From positions 434,001 to 498,000 of the forward strand of contig NZ_FZOO01000003.1 in NCBI RefSeq assembly GCF_900188375.1: a stretch of DNA of 64,000 bases, read 5' to 3'. The notes beneath the pieces were generated by a model. It did not search any database, was not told the origin of the DNA, and was given only the letters and a program-made list of their open reading frames with translations. Below are positions 35,510 through 43,680 of the stretch, one piece after another. This DNA comes from Geodermatophilus pulveris. GTDB taxonomy: Bacteria; Actinomycetota; Actinomycetes; Mycobacteriales; Geodermatophilaceae. Position numbers and translations under genes: made by a program. How positions within the stretch are numbered: the stretch's first letter is position 1; each line of letters starts with the position of its first letter.

Positions 35510-35750
35510 ATGAGTGCGGACGCGGGCTTCGAGGTCGTGGTGGGTACTGACGGCGGCATCGCACCCGAGGAGCTTGCGCGCGATGGTGTAGCCGGGGCGC
35601 GCACCTGCGCATCGTGGCCCAGGTCGAACGTCCGCAGATCCGCCGGGTCTATGGCGTGCTCCGGGGGAGGTCCGTCAGGTGCTATGGAAGGACTTCGAAG
35701 CTGCCAGCCGCCTCGCAGTGGAGGACGTCGAGTCGGGCCCGACCTCTGCC
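35510..35750 (+). pseudogene. frameshifted antitoxin-like gene (first gene of a decayed toxin-antitoxin pair)
   Basis: The first frame begins MSADAGFEVVVGTDGGIAPE with ELAR. It continues in a second frame as LRIVAQVERPQIRRVYGVLRG and in another as VRQVLWKDFEAASRLAVEDVE to a TGA near 35750. The pieces together look like a small antitoxin with an AbrB-like start and an acidic C-terminal tail. At least two frameshifts, one next to a TAG at about 35593, break it. The following PIN-like remnant supports the toxin-antitoxin reading. Confidence 0.5.
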
Positions 35751-35815
35751 GATCGGTGAGGTTCGTCGCTGACACGACATGCACTCGTCTAATTCCTCGG
35801 GGCCGACGAGCGCCT

Positions 35816-36177
35816 GAGTACGCGGCCCGGGAACGCTCGAGCGGGCCCAGTTCCACCCCGACGGCGGCATCGCCGTCTCCCTGGCGAGCCGACTTGACCT
35901 GCACTACCTCCATCGAGCCGGCCGGTTCAGCCCAGACGACGTCCGACGCATCTGGGCGGTCACGGAGGACCCGAGCTCGATCACCAGCGCGGTCCCGATC
36001 ACGGCCCCAGCGGTGGCCCACTTCGACTCCGCGGAGTTGGCCGCACTCCGCGACCCGTGAGAACGGCTAATCAACTAATCAACTCTGCGGCTATCGATCA
36101 CGGGGCTCCGCTGGGCACGAAGGATCGCGCCATCGCCGCGGTCGCTGAGACCGGCGCCGTGGAAGTCATCTGGTGAC
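35816..36177 (+). pseudogene. decayed PIN-domain toxin (VapC-like)
   Basis: There is no start codon after the stop at 35814. The frame reads FHPDGGIAVSLASRLDLHYL, FSPDDVRRIWAVTEDPSS, ITAPAVAHFDSAELAALRDP, then TGA where a Trp codon (DPWERL) would be expected. After a short TAATCAAC duplication the C-terminal part continues as APLGTKDRAIAAVAETGAVE and VIW. LxTKDRAI and the VIW end are PIN-toxin features. The gene lacks its N-terminus, has one nonsense codon and one indel, and is dead. Confidence 0.55.
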
Positions 36178-36537
36178 CGGACTGCCCTGGTTCGAAAGGC
36201 AGGAGCACACACCCCGGCGAGGCGGCCTAGCTCCGCCTGTCGGCGTCGGCGAACTCGTCACAACGAGTCAGCTGCGCCGGAGTGCATGAGGTGTGACGGC
36301 CCGCGATCTTGATTCCACCAGTACCGATCGAAGGGCTCGAGCGGCGGCGTCGGAGACGCAGGTGCGCTTGGGCGATCAGCCGGACGATGGACGGGCCGAG
36401 GACTGCTCAAGGCCTAGCTGTACTGACCGGACAGGTTGGTGCACCGCGTTGTGAGCGGTCGATCTTGATGTGAGGAGGGACCTCCGGGTCAGGTGTGGAG
36501 CTGTCTGACGGCATCCATCCCGACCGCGGAGGTCGCT
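36178..36537. other. gene-free stretch before the IS481 remnant
   Basis: No gene is supported. The right part (36420-36537) is probably the untranslated left end of the IS481-type element, with GGAGGTCGCTC just before its transposase start. Confidence 0.4.
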
Positions 36538-37362
36538 CGTGTCCCACGCTAGTGCCCGGCTGACTCCTGCCGGGCCCATTGGTCCTGGTCCAACGGATCG
36601 CCTCCGGTCGCCCACCGGCGCACGTGGCCGCGGAGATGGGTGTCTCCCGGGCGTGTGCTTACAAGTGGTGGGGCAGGTGGCGGGCCGAGGGCAAGGCCGG
36701 TCTCGTCGACCCGGTCCAGCCATGCCCGCCGCCATCCCAGGCGCACCCCGGCGTGCACCGAGACCCGGATCCGAATTTCCCGGCTCCTGTCCCGCTCCGG
36801 ACCGGTCGCGATCGGGGCGCACGTGAATATGCCGGCTTCGATGGTCGGGCGAGTGCTGCGCCGACACCAGGCCCCGCCGCTGGCTGCCTGTGACCCGGTG
36901 ACCGGGCAGGTCATCCGCGCCTGCCGGCGCAGCGCCAACCGCTACAAACACGACCGGCCCGGCTCGCTGGTCCACATCGATGTGAAGAAGCTCGGACGCA
37001 TCCCTGACGGCGGCGCCTGGCGCGCCCACGGCCGTGGCACCCGTCCCAGCTCAGCCCGCGGGTTGGGTTACGACTACGTCCACGCCGCCGTCGACGATCA
37101 CTTTCGGCTGGCCTACGCCGAGATCCTGGGCGATGAGAAGGGCGCCACCTGCGCCGGCTTCTTCATCCGCCCGCCGCCCTTCTACGCCGGGCATGGCATC
37201 ACCATCGAGCGAGTCATCACCGACAACGCCTTCAACTACCGCAGGTCCCGGGACTTCGCCGCCGCAGCAACGGCGATCGGCGCCGGCAGAAGTTGATCCG
37301 ACCGCACTGCCCTTGGACCAACGGCAAGGCCGAAGGGCAGTCCCGAATGGCTATCTGAAAAG
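36538..37362 (+). mobile_element. IS481-family insertion sequence remnant with broken transposase
   Basis: The transposase is spread over several frames: SHASARLTPAG from the GTG at 36538; VLVQRIASGRPPAHVAAEMG and CAYKWWGRWRAEGKAGL; MPASMVGRVLRRH and ACDPVTGQVIRA; LVHIDVKKLGRIPDGG; YDYVHAAVDDHFRLAYAEIL; ITIERVITDNAFNYR; then, in a new frame, RPHCPWTNGKAEGQSRMAI ending early. The HIDVKKLGR and VITDNAFNY motifs mark the DDE core of IS481. There are at least three frameshifts and the C-terminus is lost, so it is inactive. Confidence 0.85.
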
Positions 37363-37468
37363 CGCTTCAGCCATGAGGACGGCCGCCGCGGGCCGGACCG
37401 GGGGAGAGAGTAGTTGACTAGCTAGGGGGACGGGAGTGTCCAGAGTGCCTCAGGAGGCGTCAGAGCCT

Positions 37469-37481
37469 TACGATCGCTAGG
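37469..37481 (+). promoter_or_regulatory. TACGAT -10 element placed for leaderless transcription
   Basis: A TACGAT hexamer (37469-37474) ends 6 bp before the GTG start at 37481, so the mRNA would begin at the start codon itself. No ribosome site is seen, which agrees with a leaderless transcript. Confidence 0.4.
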
Positions 37482-38197
37482 TGGACTGGCTGCTTGTGGG
37501 GCTGACGGCTGCCGTCGTCGGCGCTGTCGCGCTGGTGTTCGCAGCCTCTGAAGCCTTCACCTTGAGCGTCAAGGCCGGGCCGTTGCAGGTCGAGCTCCGG
37601 CACTCAAGCCGCCGGACGGATAGGGCGTCCGTGTCAGCGCGGGTCGACGAGGCGGTCAACGAGGCGCTCGCCGCAGGGCGGGACGTCGGGCGAGTCGGTG
37701 AAAGCGTGGTGGTTAACCTGCTGCCGGCCTACGACGTCGAGGCCTTAACTCGACTCCTCGGCGTGAGACCGGTCATTGGGGCCGAAGTGCCCCTCCCTGT
37801 CCCTGGCCCAGGCCAGCTGGAGCTACCCGAGCCGGCGCCGCCGAGGGTCGACAAGGAAGCCATCCTGCTTGCGTACCAGCAGGCGCGGTCCAGCCGGCAC
37901 AGGGTCCGAGTCACCGTCTGGGTCTACGCCTGCTTCTGCAGCCTTATGGCCGGGCTCTTCCTTACCATGGTGCAGCTAGCCATCGTGGCCGACCTTGGGA
38001 CTGTATGGGTTGGTGCGTTTCTGGCGCTCGCTGTCGTCCTATTTGGCGTCATGGTCATAGTTGGCAGGCTTGCGGTCCGCAAAACGCCGTACCAGGAGCA
38101 TGCAGCGTTCTACTGGCAGTTGTTGGCTGAAGCAGGTGTGACTGGCGAGCAGGCCAATGAGGCCATGCGCCAGGCCGAGACCTTGAGCCTCAGGTGA
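37481..38197 (+). CDS. hypothetical membrane protein with N-terminal anchor and a central soluble domain
   Basis: Residues 4-30 form an N-terminal membrane segment (LLVGLTAAVVGAVALVFAA). A soluble region of ~110 residues follows. Two further membrane segments are at about 145-175 (VWVYACFCSLMAGLFLTMVQLA) and 180-205 (VWVGAFLALAVVLFGVMVIVG), then a short cytoplasmic tail (YQEHAAFYWQLLAEAGVTGEQ). The stretch before the paired segments faintly recalls membrane domains found beside TRADD-N-like effectors, but the match is weak. The stop overlaps the next gene (GTGA). No function is assigned. Confidence 0.7.
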   Translation: MDWLLVGLTAAVVGAVALVFAASEAFTLSVKAGPLQVELRHSSRRTDRASVSARVDEAVNEALAAGRDVGRVGESVVVNLLPAYDVEALTRLLGVRPVIGAEVPLPVPGPGQLELPEPAPPRVDKEAILLAYQQARSSRHRVRVTVWVYACFCSLMAGLFLTMVQLAIVADLGTVWVGAFLALAVVLFGVMVIVGRLAVRKTPYQEHAAFYWQLLAEAGVTGEQANEAMRQAETLSLR

Positions 38198-38610
38198 CGG
38201 GGGGACACCCTCCCCGCACCCTGCAGCTTCGCCTCCGAATCAACACCGGGCAGCTCAAGTCCAAGTTCTCAGCAACGGGCGAAACTGCGCTGTCGAATCG
38301 AGTGACTGCCTACGGCATCCGCCTTGCCGACCTCTCCGTCACGATCGCTCGCCAGCAGAGTTCGCCCCAGGTTGGCCCCGACCAGGTGACAGCTGGGGTT
38401 ATCGCCGCCATGAACGAGTCGAAGAAGGGCTTCGACTTGCCCCTGCTGTTCACTGGCGCCGCTCTGGGAGTCCTTGGCAACACCATCCCGGAGTTCCATC
38501 CGGTTGACCAGGTCACCGGAGAGACGTTCGTCATCGCCACTGGCAGCATCCTCGCCGCTTGCGGATTCGGCATGCGGGCGATGTGGAACTACGTGCGAGG
38601 CAAGGGCTAG
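38194..38610 (+). CDS. hypothetical membrane protein, second gene of the pair
   Basis: A 138-residue protein with a polar N-terminal half (LQLRLRINTGQLKSKFSATG, ADLSVTIARQQSSPQVGPDQ) and two membrane segments near the C-terminus (LPLLFTGAALGVLGNTIP and FVIATGSILAACGFGMRAMW). The GTG overlaps the upstream stop. Codon use is less GC-extreme than in the chromosomal genes, as in the rest of element A. It is probably a partner of the upstream membrane protein. Unknown function. Confidence 0.7.
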   Translation: MTGGHPPRTLQLRLRINTGQLKSKFSATGETALSNRVTAYGIRLADLSVTIARQQSSPQVGPDQVTAGVIAAMNESKKGFDLPLLFTGAALGVLGNTIPEFHPVDQVTGETFVIATGSILAACGFGMRAMWNYVRGKG

Positions 38611-38944
38611 ATGAGATTGCACCAGCTCGTTGCGGCAGCCACGCCCAAAGCGATGCGCTCGAACTGAGGGGCATTAGGGGCGCCTGGGGCTTGCGTCAAC
38701 TGGATCACCGGCAGTGAGTAGTCAGCGCCAGAACGTGAGAGTACCGTCGCCCAGTGGAGGAACTGCTGTTACAGCTCGTCATCCCTGTGGTGACGCTCTT
38801 CGGGGGATGGTCCGGCAAGAGTTTCCAGTTCCGCAGCGAACGCAAGCAAAGGAGAGCTAAGTGCTCGTCGGACCCGCACCGAGCATCGTGGCGCCTCGTC
38901 TCTCCACTGAGCCGCTCCCGCCTGGCCATGAATCGACCAGGCCC
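38611..38944. other. spacer between the membrane gene pair and the tRNA
   Basis: It contains a possible short frame from GTG 38754 (EELLLQLVIPVVTLFGGWSG, one membrane segment) that runs into the tRNA gene and is probably the stub of a disrupted gene. Nothing else is seen. Confidence 0.4.
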
Positions 38945-39020
38945 TGGTGGCGGAGGCGGGTCTCGATCCCGCGGCCTCCAGGATATGAACCTGGCGAGCT
39001 ACCAACTGCTCCACTCCACT
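38945..39020 (-). tRNA. tRNA-Met (anticodon CAT) carried by element A
   Basis: A 76-base cloverleaf with encoded CCA. The D arm is GAGC-AGTTGGTA-GCTC, the anticodon arm CCAGG-TTCATAT-CCTGG, the variable loop AGGCC and the T arm GCGGG-ATCGAGA-CCCGC. The acceptor strands AGTGGAG and CTCCGCC pair except for A1:C72, with one T:G wobble. The 1:72 mismatch recalls initiator tRNAs, but the three G:C pairs of initiator anticodon stems are absent. The T loop starts with A54 in place of T54. It could be an elongator Met tRNA or an Ile tRNA read after lysidine modification. Confidence 0.85.
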
Positions 39021-39244
39021 ATGTGGCCAGGAATCAATGACCCCGACCTCGAGGGGTGGCAGTGGTTACCCGCTCTGCCTTACCTGACCGGTCGCAAGCT
39101 AACAAAAGTGGGCGGCCACCCTTCGGTTCTGACTCACGGCGCTTTTCACCGTTTGACGCCACAAAACTCAGACACCTCGGCGCAGGGCGCCCTTCTCCGA
39201 GGGAAGGAGGAACTCAGCTAGCCCCACGATGGCCAGGCTACCCG
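39021..39244. other. spacer between tRNA and the Schlafen/AlbA-type gene
   Basis: No gene is seen. A GC-rich imperfect hairpin-like run (CAGGGCGCCCTTCTCCGAGGG) near 39182-39202 could end the minus-strand transcript of the Schlafen/AlbA-type gene. Confidence 0.3.
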
Positions 39245-40501
39245 TCATCCCATCCTCTCGTCGATCGTAACGATTCGCTCGAGTGACGAAATCTCGGGGG
39301 CGACCGGGAAGACGAATGTTCCTTCTTGAACAGCGTCCACGCCGGTGGACGTGAGCCTGTAGTTGAACTTAATGGCGTCTCCTGCGTCCCGCTTGGCGAA
39401 CAGGTAGAAGCTGACTGACTTCTCTTCCCCGTGTGGACGGACGTCGCCAAGGAGCAGTCTGACGATAGGCGGCTTTTCGAAGAAGTTCTCGATGGTTATG
39501 TGTGTGGGTTCGATCTCGACTTCGGTCTCCCCCGTCGGCAACTCGAGTCCGGATGTCAGACCCAGCACACCGCCCCCCTGAGGGGGGAGCGGGAGCCTGT
39601 CCGGCAGGGCTTCGTTTCCGTGCATGGCCTTCAGGAAGCCGGGATCGGATGACCACAAGACGATCTGAACCTGGGGCAGGTTCCGTGTCGTTGGGTTGCG
39701 GACGATGACTTGTAGGTCCTGACCGAATATCGCCAGGCGGCGCAGGTAGAGACCGCGAATTCTTCTTTTGCACTCGGCTAGGTGCAGGCCGACGATGCGT
39801 TCATCACGTTCGTTGAGCGTCCACGCGCGCAGAAGATCGCCACGTGCCTGTATCCACCTAGCGACTGCTTCCGCGCCTGAGTCCAACCGCACGAGGGGCG
39901 GTCCTTCGTAGGACACGTCCAGGTCGAGACGTGGTGTCTCCGTTGCTCGACGAAGCAAGCGCTCCTGCAACTTGTCAAGGTCGCCGTCGTCCGCTGGTGC
40001 CGTGTTGGCTAGCCCCCGAACGAAGATGGTGGCCACTGACATCACGCGCTTGCCGTCACTCCACTCCTTTCGGAGTTGCCAGATTTCGTCGCCCCACTTC
40101 GGCGGTTCCACCAAGACGACGAGTACTTGCTTGCCATCGATGCTGATGTACTGCGAGGACCACGACGGGTGCCGCGTGCTCAAGTACGGGCTGAGCTTGT
40201 TGTCGAGGTCTACCGGATCGATCGGGGTGATGCCGACCAGGTTGTTGGGCTCCGCGCCGACGATCATGTAACCGACGCCGCCGAACTCGTGCTCAGCGTG
40301 TGGGGGGTGCCGGTTGGCCAGGCCGAGGATGCAACGAGCGATGTGGAAGGCGCCGTTCCTGTGGCTCAGGTCCAGCGTGCTCTTCCACTCGACGCTGCGG
40401 CTCTCGTCGTTGGGGTTGGCGTTGACGACGGCCTCGACCAGCCTTCGCACCTCCGCAGGGCTCCGGAGAGCTTGGTCCCTGGGTATGTCGAGCACCAGCA
40501 C
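39245..40501 (-). CDS. Schlafen/AlbA_2-domain protein
   Basis: About residues 25-160 carry an AlbA_2 (Schlafen-type) domain: SRSVEWKSTLDLSHRNGAFH, ARCILGLANR, GGVGYMIVGAEPNNLVGI. In other proteins this fold is linked to nucleic-acid binding or RNase activity. The remaining ~250 residues include helices and a C-terminal beta-rich region (LQVIVRNPTTRNLPQVQIVL, VSFYLFAKRDAG) of unknown type. The GTG at 40501 is used because the open frame further upstream is antisense shadow of the 116-residue gene; a GTG two codons later is equally possible. It is third in a row of minus-strand genes with the 116-residue protein and the GIY-YIG protein. Confidence 0.78.
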   Translation of the reverse strand: MLVLDIPRDQALRSPAEVRRLVEAVVNANPNDESRSVEWKSTLDLSHRNGAFHIARCILGLANRHPPHAEHEFGGVGYMIVGAEPNNLVGITPIDPVDLDNKLSPYLSTRHPSWSSQYISIDGKQVLVVLVEPPKWGDEIWQLRKEWSDGKRVMSVATIFVRGLANTAPADDGDLDKLQERLLRRATETPRLDLDVSYEGPPLVRLDSGAEAVARWIQARGDLLRAWTLNERDERIVGLHLAECKRRIRGLYLRRLAIFGQDLQVIVRNPTTRNLPQVQIVLWSSDPGFLKAMHGNEALPDRLPLPPQGGGVLGLTSGLELPTGETEVEIEPTHITIENFFEKPPIVRLLLGDVRPHGEEKSVSFYLFAKRDAGDAIKFNYRLTSTGVDAVQEGTFVFPVAPEISSLERIVTIDERMG

Positions 40502-40533
40502 CGTCCCGTTCGTTGCGGAACGCCATCGTATGG

Positions 40534-40884
40534 CTACCGAGGTCGGCGCCTGCGGGTGTCCTTGGTCTTGCGCTGCGTCACCTCGTGCGCCGGCTCCGAC
40601 TCGGTCATGGCAAGCAGCGCACTCGATGCGTTGTCGGGGGAGCGGCCGAGGCGCTTGCGGATGTCCTCGGTCGGCTCGATGAGGATCTTGCAGTTCTGCA
40701 GCTTCCACTTCGGGAAGGTCAGCTCGTTGAGGGTGACGTCGTCGAGCTGGCTCAGCTCGTACTCGCGCTCCCGGAAGGCGTTGCGGGCCTCCCACCAGTG
40801 CTGAGCACGCAGGTTGGTGTACTTCTTCGGCTGGTCACCCTTCGACCGGTCCTCGTCCGGCTCCTCCTCGGACGCCTCAGACAC
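40534..40884 (-). CDS. hypothetical 116-residue charged protein
   Basis: An acidic N-terminus (SEASEEEPDEDRSKGDQPKK) is followed by a helical region (HWWEARNAFREREYELSQLD) and a basic Arg/Lys tail. No family is recognised. The GTG start at 40884 is supported by spacing to the upstream GIY-YIG gene (67 bp), and the stop lies 32 bp before the Schlafen/AlbA-type start, consistent with one transcript. It could be a small DNA-associated partner of its neighbours (inference from charge and context only). Confidence 0.6.
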   Translation of the reverse strand: MSEASEEEPDEDRSKGDQPKKYTNLRAQHWWEARNAFREREYELSQLDDVTLNELTFPKWKLQNCKILIEPTEDIRKRLGRSPDNASSALLAMTESEPAHEVTQRKTKDTRRRRPR

Positions 40885-40951
40885 GGAGATGGGGTTAATC
40901 TGGACCTCGTGCCCGGGTCATACGCAGTCTTCGAGGTCAGCATCTTGATGC

Positions 40952-41572
40952 TCACTCGGAAAGCTCCCGCTTGAGCACCGTGTCTGTCCGGTAGGCGGCG
41001 TCGGATCGGTTGTGAGCCGGGTGCTCGGACAGGATGAACTCCAGTTCCGCTCTGAGCGCATCTGCGCGGGAGGCCATGGGTTCAATGTGAACTTCGGCGA
41101 CGTCGGTCCACCAGGACGCCCGTCGATGAGCCTTAAGACGTTTCTTGATGTCCTCGGTCACGCCGACGTAGAGCAACGAGCCGTCTTCGGCCAGATGTCT
41201 GTAGAGCACGTGGCCCTTGACGTCGGCTGGACCCACGATCTTGGGATCGTGGGTTAGAGTAACCGGCGGCGCACCCGTCGCCGCATCGATCGGCTGAAGA
41301 ACCTCTTCCGGCTCAACAAGCAGGCCGTCGTCATACAGCGACACGGCGATCATGACGACACTGCGGGACAATTGCTGTTGATTTGAAATCGCTCTGACTT
41401 CGTCTTTGAGTAACGGTCGCCCGTGGCGGACCTCCTCTCGCTTCACCCAAACCCACGCACCCACTTGGGCGGGGTCTAGAGCGTCGACAAGGTCCACGGG
41501 GACTTCGACGGGTGGCTCAGTGAGATCAGCGGTCGCTTCCCATTGTGACTCATCCATGTCGTATGCTCCCAT
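40952..41572 (-). CDS. protein with C-terminal GIY-YIG nuclease-like domain
   Basis: Residues ~115-190 match a GIY-YIG domain: GHVLYRHLAEDGSLLYVGVT (the paired short motifs here VLY and YVG), IKKRLKAHRRASWWTDVAEV with the conserved Arg, and ADALRAELEFILSEHPAHN with the catalytic-type Glu and the Asn end. The N-terminal ~110 residues (AWVWVKREEVRHGRPLLKDE, AISNQQQLSRSVVMIAVSLY) are not recognised. It is the first of a three-gene row that includes the Schlafen/AlbA-type gene. GIY-YIG domains are common in homing enzymes, restriction enzymes and mobile elements. Confidence 0.75.
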   Translation of the reverse strand: MGAYDMDESQWEATADLTEPPVEVPVDLVDALDPAQVGAWVWVKREEVRHGRPLLKDEVRAISNQQQLSRSVVMIAVSLYDDGLLVEPEEVLQPIDAATGAPPVTLTHDPKIVGPADVKGHVLYRHLAEDGSLLYVGVTEDIKKRLKAHRRASWWTDVAEVHIEPMASRADALRAELEFILSEHPAHNRSDAAYRTDTVLKRELSE

Positions 41573-41744
41573 TCAGTTGATTCGACCCTACTGAAGCTAG
41601 TCATTGCACAAATGGCGTGCACGGGAACCTCGGCCCTGATCGGCCGGGGGTTCCGTCATTCCCGGCCATTTCCGGCTCTTCTGGACGGTGGCTCCGTGCC
41701 GTGGTGCTTCTGCCAGTACCTGCGCCGGGCAGCGTCACGACGCC
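41573..41744. other. short spacer with promoter region of the GIY-YIG gene
   Basis: The sequence upstream of the GIY-YIG start (41580-41620) is relatively AT-rich, as expected for a promoter. No gene is seen. Confidence 0.3.
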
Positions 41745-42291
41745 TCAGGTCTTTCTCTGCAGTTCGGCGTCTTGGAGGGCTTCGGTCTGTCCCCACTCTC
41801 CTTGGCCGTACTGCTCCATGACGAGCTGGCCGTCTTGGACGAAGCCGGCGTCGAAGACTCGGTGGTGCGCATGGACGTAGCTTGGCGCCTCGCCGATGGC
41901 GGCCAGGAACCTCAGTCGACCAAGGGCCGGCAGGATCTGGCCGTCCCAGACAGCCCTCAGAGCTGACTTGAGTGTGGAGGTAGCTGACCGTCCACCAGGC
42001 CGAGATGAGGTCGACGATGCGCTGGCGCTGGCTGGTGACCTTGTGCGGGTAGTTCTTGGACCGCCAGACCTCGTAGGCGACCGGAAAGCATGCTGCGTCG
42101 ATCAGGTACTTGCCCACCTTGAGCCGGGGGACGACAGGCGGGACTGCTTGCTCCCGCAGCGCTTGGATAACCACCCACTCGCCGGCGCCCTCCCGAGCGA
42201 GGCGAGGGAGGTTCCAGGGACGAACGAGGTCGGGACGGCCCTCGATGAATGGCACGCAGTCAGGATCGCGTACTGCTAGGCGTCCCACCAA
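41745..42291 (-). pseudogene. frameshifted endonuclease-like gene
   Basis: From the ATG at 42291 the frame reads LVRPWNLPRLAREGAGEWVV, KVGKYLIDAACFPVAYEVWR and SQRQRIVDLISAWWTVSYLH. Then at about 41965-41980 it shifts to a frame giving SALRAVWDGQILPALGRLRF and HAHHRVFDAGFVQDGQLVME to a TGA at 41745. The central part, with YLIDAA..VAYEVWRSK and a paired IDLISAWWTVSYLH, resembles DUF559/Vsr-like PD-(D/E)xK nuclease folds. It could also be a programmed frameshift, but the lack of a slippery run argues for decay. Confidence 0.5.
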
Positions 42292-42380
42292 TGGCGGATC
42301 AGTCCAAGCTCTAGCGACTCGGGTGGGTGCTCATGGCGAAGGGGACTGCCCCCACTCCAGTTGACTCGTCGGGTGGGCGG

Positions 42381-42545
42381 TCAGGCCGCGGTAGCGGCGG
42401 TGGGGAGTGTCTCGTACTCGATCGGGGTGAGCCGGCCGAGTCGGGGTTGCCTGCGGACGTTGGTGATACGTGCGCACGATCCAGGTGATGATCGCCAGCC
42501 GTAGTGCTCACGAGTCGCCCAGCGCCGGCGGTCGCGCACGCTCTT
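42381..42545 (-). mobile_element. C-terminal remnant of an IS3-family OrfB transposase
   Basis: The minus strand ends LGRLTPIEYETLPTAATAA and TGA, the classical OrfB end. Upstream in another frame is LAIITWIVRTYHQR, the integrase-core helix that precedes it. The DNA after the stop has CCAGTTGAC-like end sequence close to that at 18.17 kb. Only the last ~50 codons remain. A short plus-strand stub (AALKGLRDGAAKFGKDGAE, ending at about 42617) abuts it. Confidence 0.75.
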
Positions 42546-42642
42546 GCCAGACTTACGCAGCCCTCAAGGGACTGCGCGACGGCGCAGCCAAGTTCGGCAA
42601 GGACGGCGCGGAGTAGAGAGGGCACTCGCCCGGCGAAGCGTT

Positions 42643-43680
42643 CTAGTCCACCTGAATGACGGCGCTGGGGATCGCTCGCAGCGACACCAGGTACTGGTCG
42701 CCGGCCGGAGTGAGCCTCCAGTAGACGGACTTGTCGCTCACGGTCCGCTTCTTTGTCCCGGTCGTGATGATGCCCAGTGCTCGGAGTTGGACGATGATCG
42801 CTCCCCACGCCCTGTCGGAGATCTCTGCGGACTCACGGTGCCAACCCCTACCCCAGTTGCCGTCGGCGTCGCTTTGAATCTCGCGCAGCATGTGGTTGTT
42901 GAACGTCGCCCGCAGAGTGGGCTCGGGCGCTTCATCGATCATGAAAGGGCCCAACACCTCAACGATCTCGTCCCAGGTGTAGGTAAGGTCGCCGTCTTCG
43001 GACTGACTTCCGCCGTAATAGCCGCTGTGGACGAGGTCCAGCTCGATCTTGTCGTCACCGTAGGCGAAGCGCTCATCGATCTGCGTCGGCTCTGTCGTTG
43101 AGTTCTCGGCTTCCTTCTTCTCGAACTGCGCGATCTTTGCCTGCAGCTCTGCGATCTCAGCGCGTGTCTCTGCCGTCATGGCCCGGTCGCCGCGCACCCA
43201 TCCCGGTCGCGGGTTGGTCTTGATCAGGTGCATCAGACCGCGCGTGATCTTGGATCCGAGGTCCTCGGCGTTCTTCCAGTCCTTCGTCATCTTGAGTTGG
43301 ACCTTCTTGCGGAACTCGGCGAGCTTCTCCGCGGCCGCGTCGTTCCGATCGGTCTTGCCCACCGGAATCTTGTCAGGCTCAGCCGGGACGAATCCCATTA
43401 CCGGAACGCCGAGCTCAACTGCGTAGTCATACTCCTTCTCGGTGTAGCTAATCCCTTCCGCGGTCATCGACCCATATCGGCCGCCGACGATGACCAGGTA
43501 GTAGTCGCTCTGCTCGATGACGCCCTTGATGAGCGTCCACTGGTCCGTGTCGCCGGCGGGGAACAGCTCCATGCCAGCAGGCAGACAGTCCATCTCGAGC
43601 AACGCCTGCATGACCTCGCGGCGCTCGTCGACAAGGTCCGAGAACGTGGAGCTGATGAACACCTGATAGCGCCGATCCAT
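42643..43680 (-). CDS. DUF4062 domain protein
   Basis: Residues 1-95 are a DUF4062 domain (MDRRYQVFISSTFSDLVDER, QWTLIKGVIEQSDYYLVIVG, GISYTEKEYDYAVELGVPVM), a TIR-like alpha/beta fold often at the N-terminus of signalling or NLR-like defence proteins. A coiled-coil segment follows (AELQAKIAQFEKKEAENS, about 185-200), then a C-terminal domain with a winged-helix look (AWGAIIVQLRALGIITTG, YWRLTPAGDQYLV). The ATG at 43680 was chosen because VFISSTFSD always sits near the start. No ATPase is fused, unlike in many family members. It is the last large gene of element A on this strand. Confidence 0.8.
   Translation of the reverse strand: MDRRYQVFISSTFSDLVDERREVMQALLEMDCLPAGMELFPAGDTDQWTLIKGVIEQSDYYLVIVGGRYGSMTAEGISYTEKEYDYAVELGVPVMGFVPAEPDKIPVGKTDRNDAAAEKLAEFRKKVQLKMTKDWKNAEDLGSKITRGLMHLIKTNPRPGWVRGDRAMTAETRAEIAELQAKIAQFEKKEAENSTTEPTQIDERFAYGDDKIELDLVHSGYYGGSQSEDGDLTYTWDEIVEVLGPFMIDEAPEPTLRATFNNHMLREIQSDADGNWGRGWHRESAEISDRAWGAIIVQLRALGIITTGTKKRTVSDKSVYWRLTPAGDQYLVSLRAIPSAVIQVD

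Noticed and set aside
41232-41253. 9-bp inverted repeat CCCACGATC...GATCGTGGG as terminator or operator
   Set aside because: It lies inside the GIY-YIG coding frame and codes for a normal peptide there.
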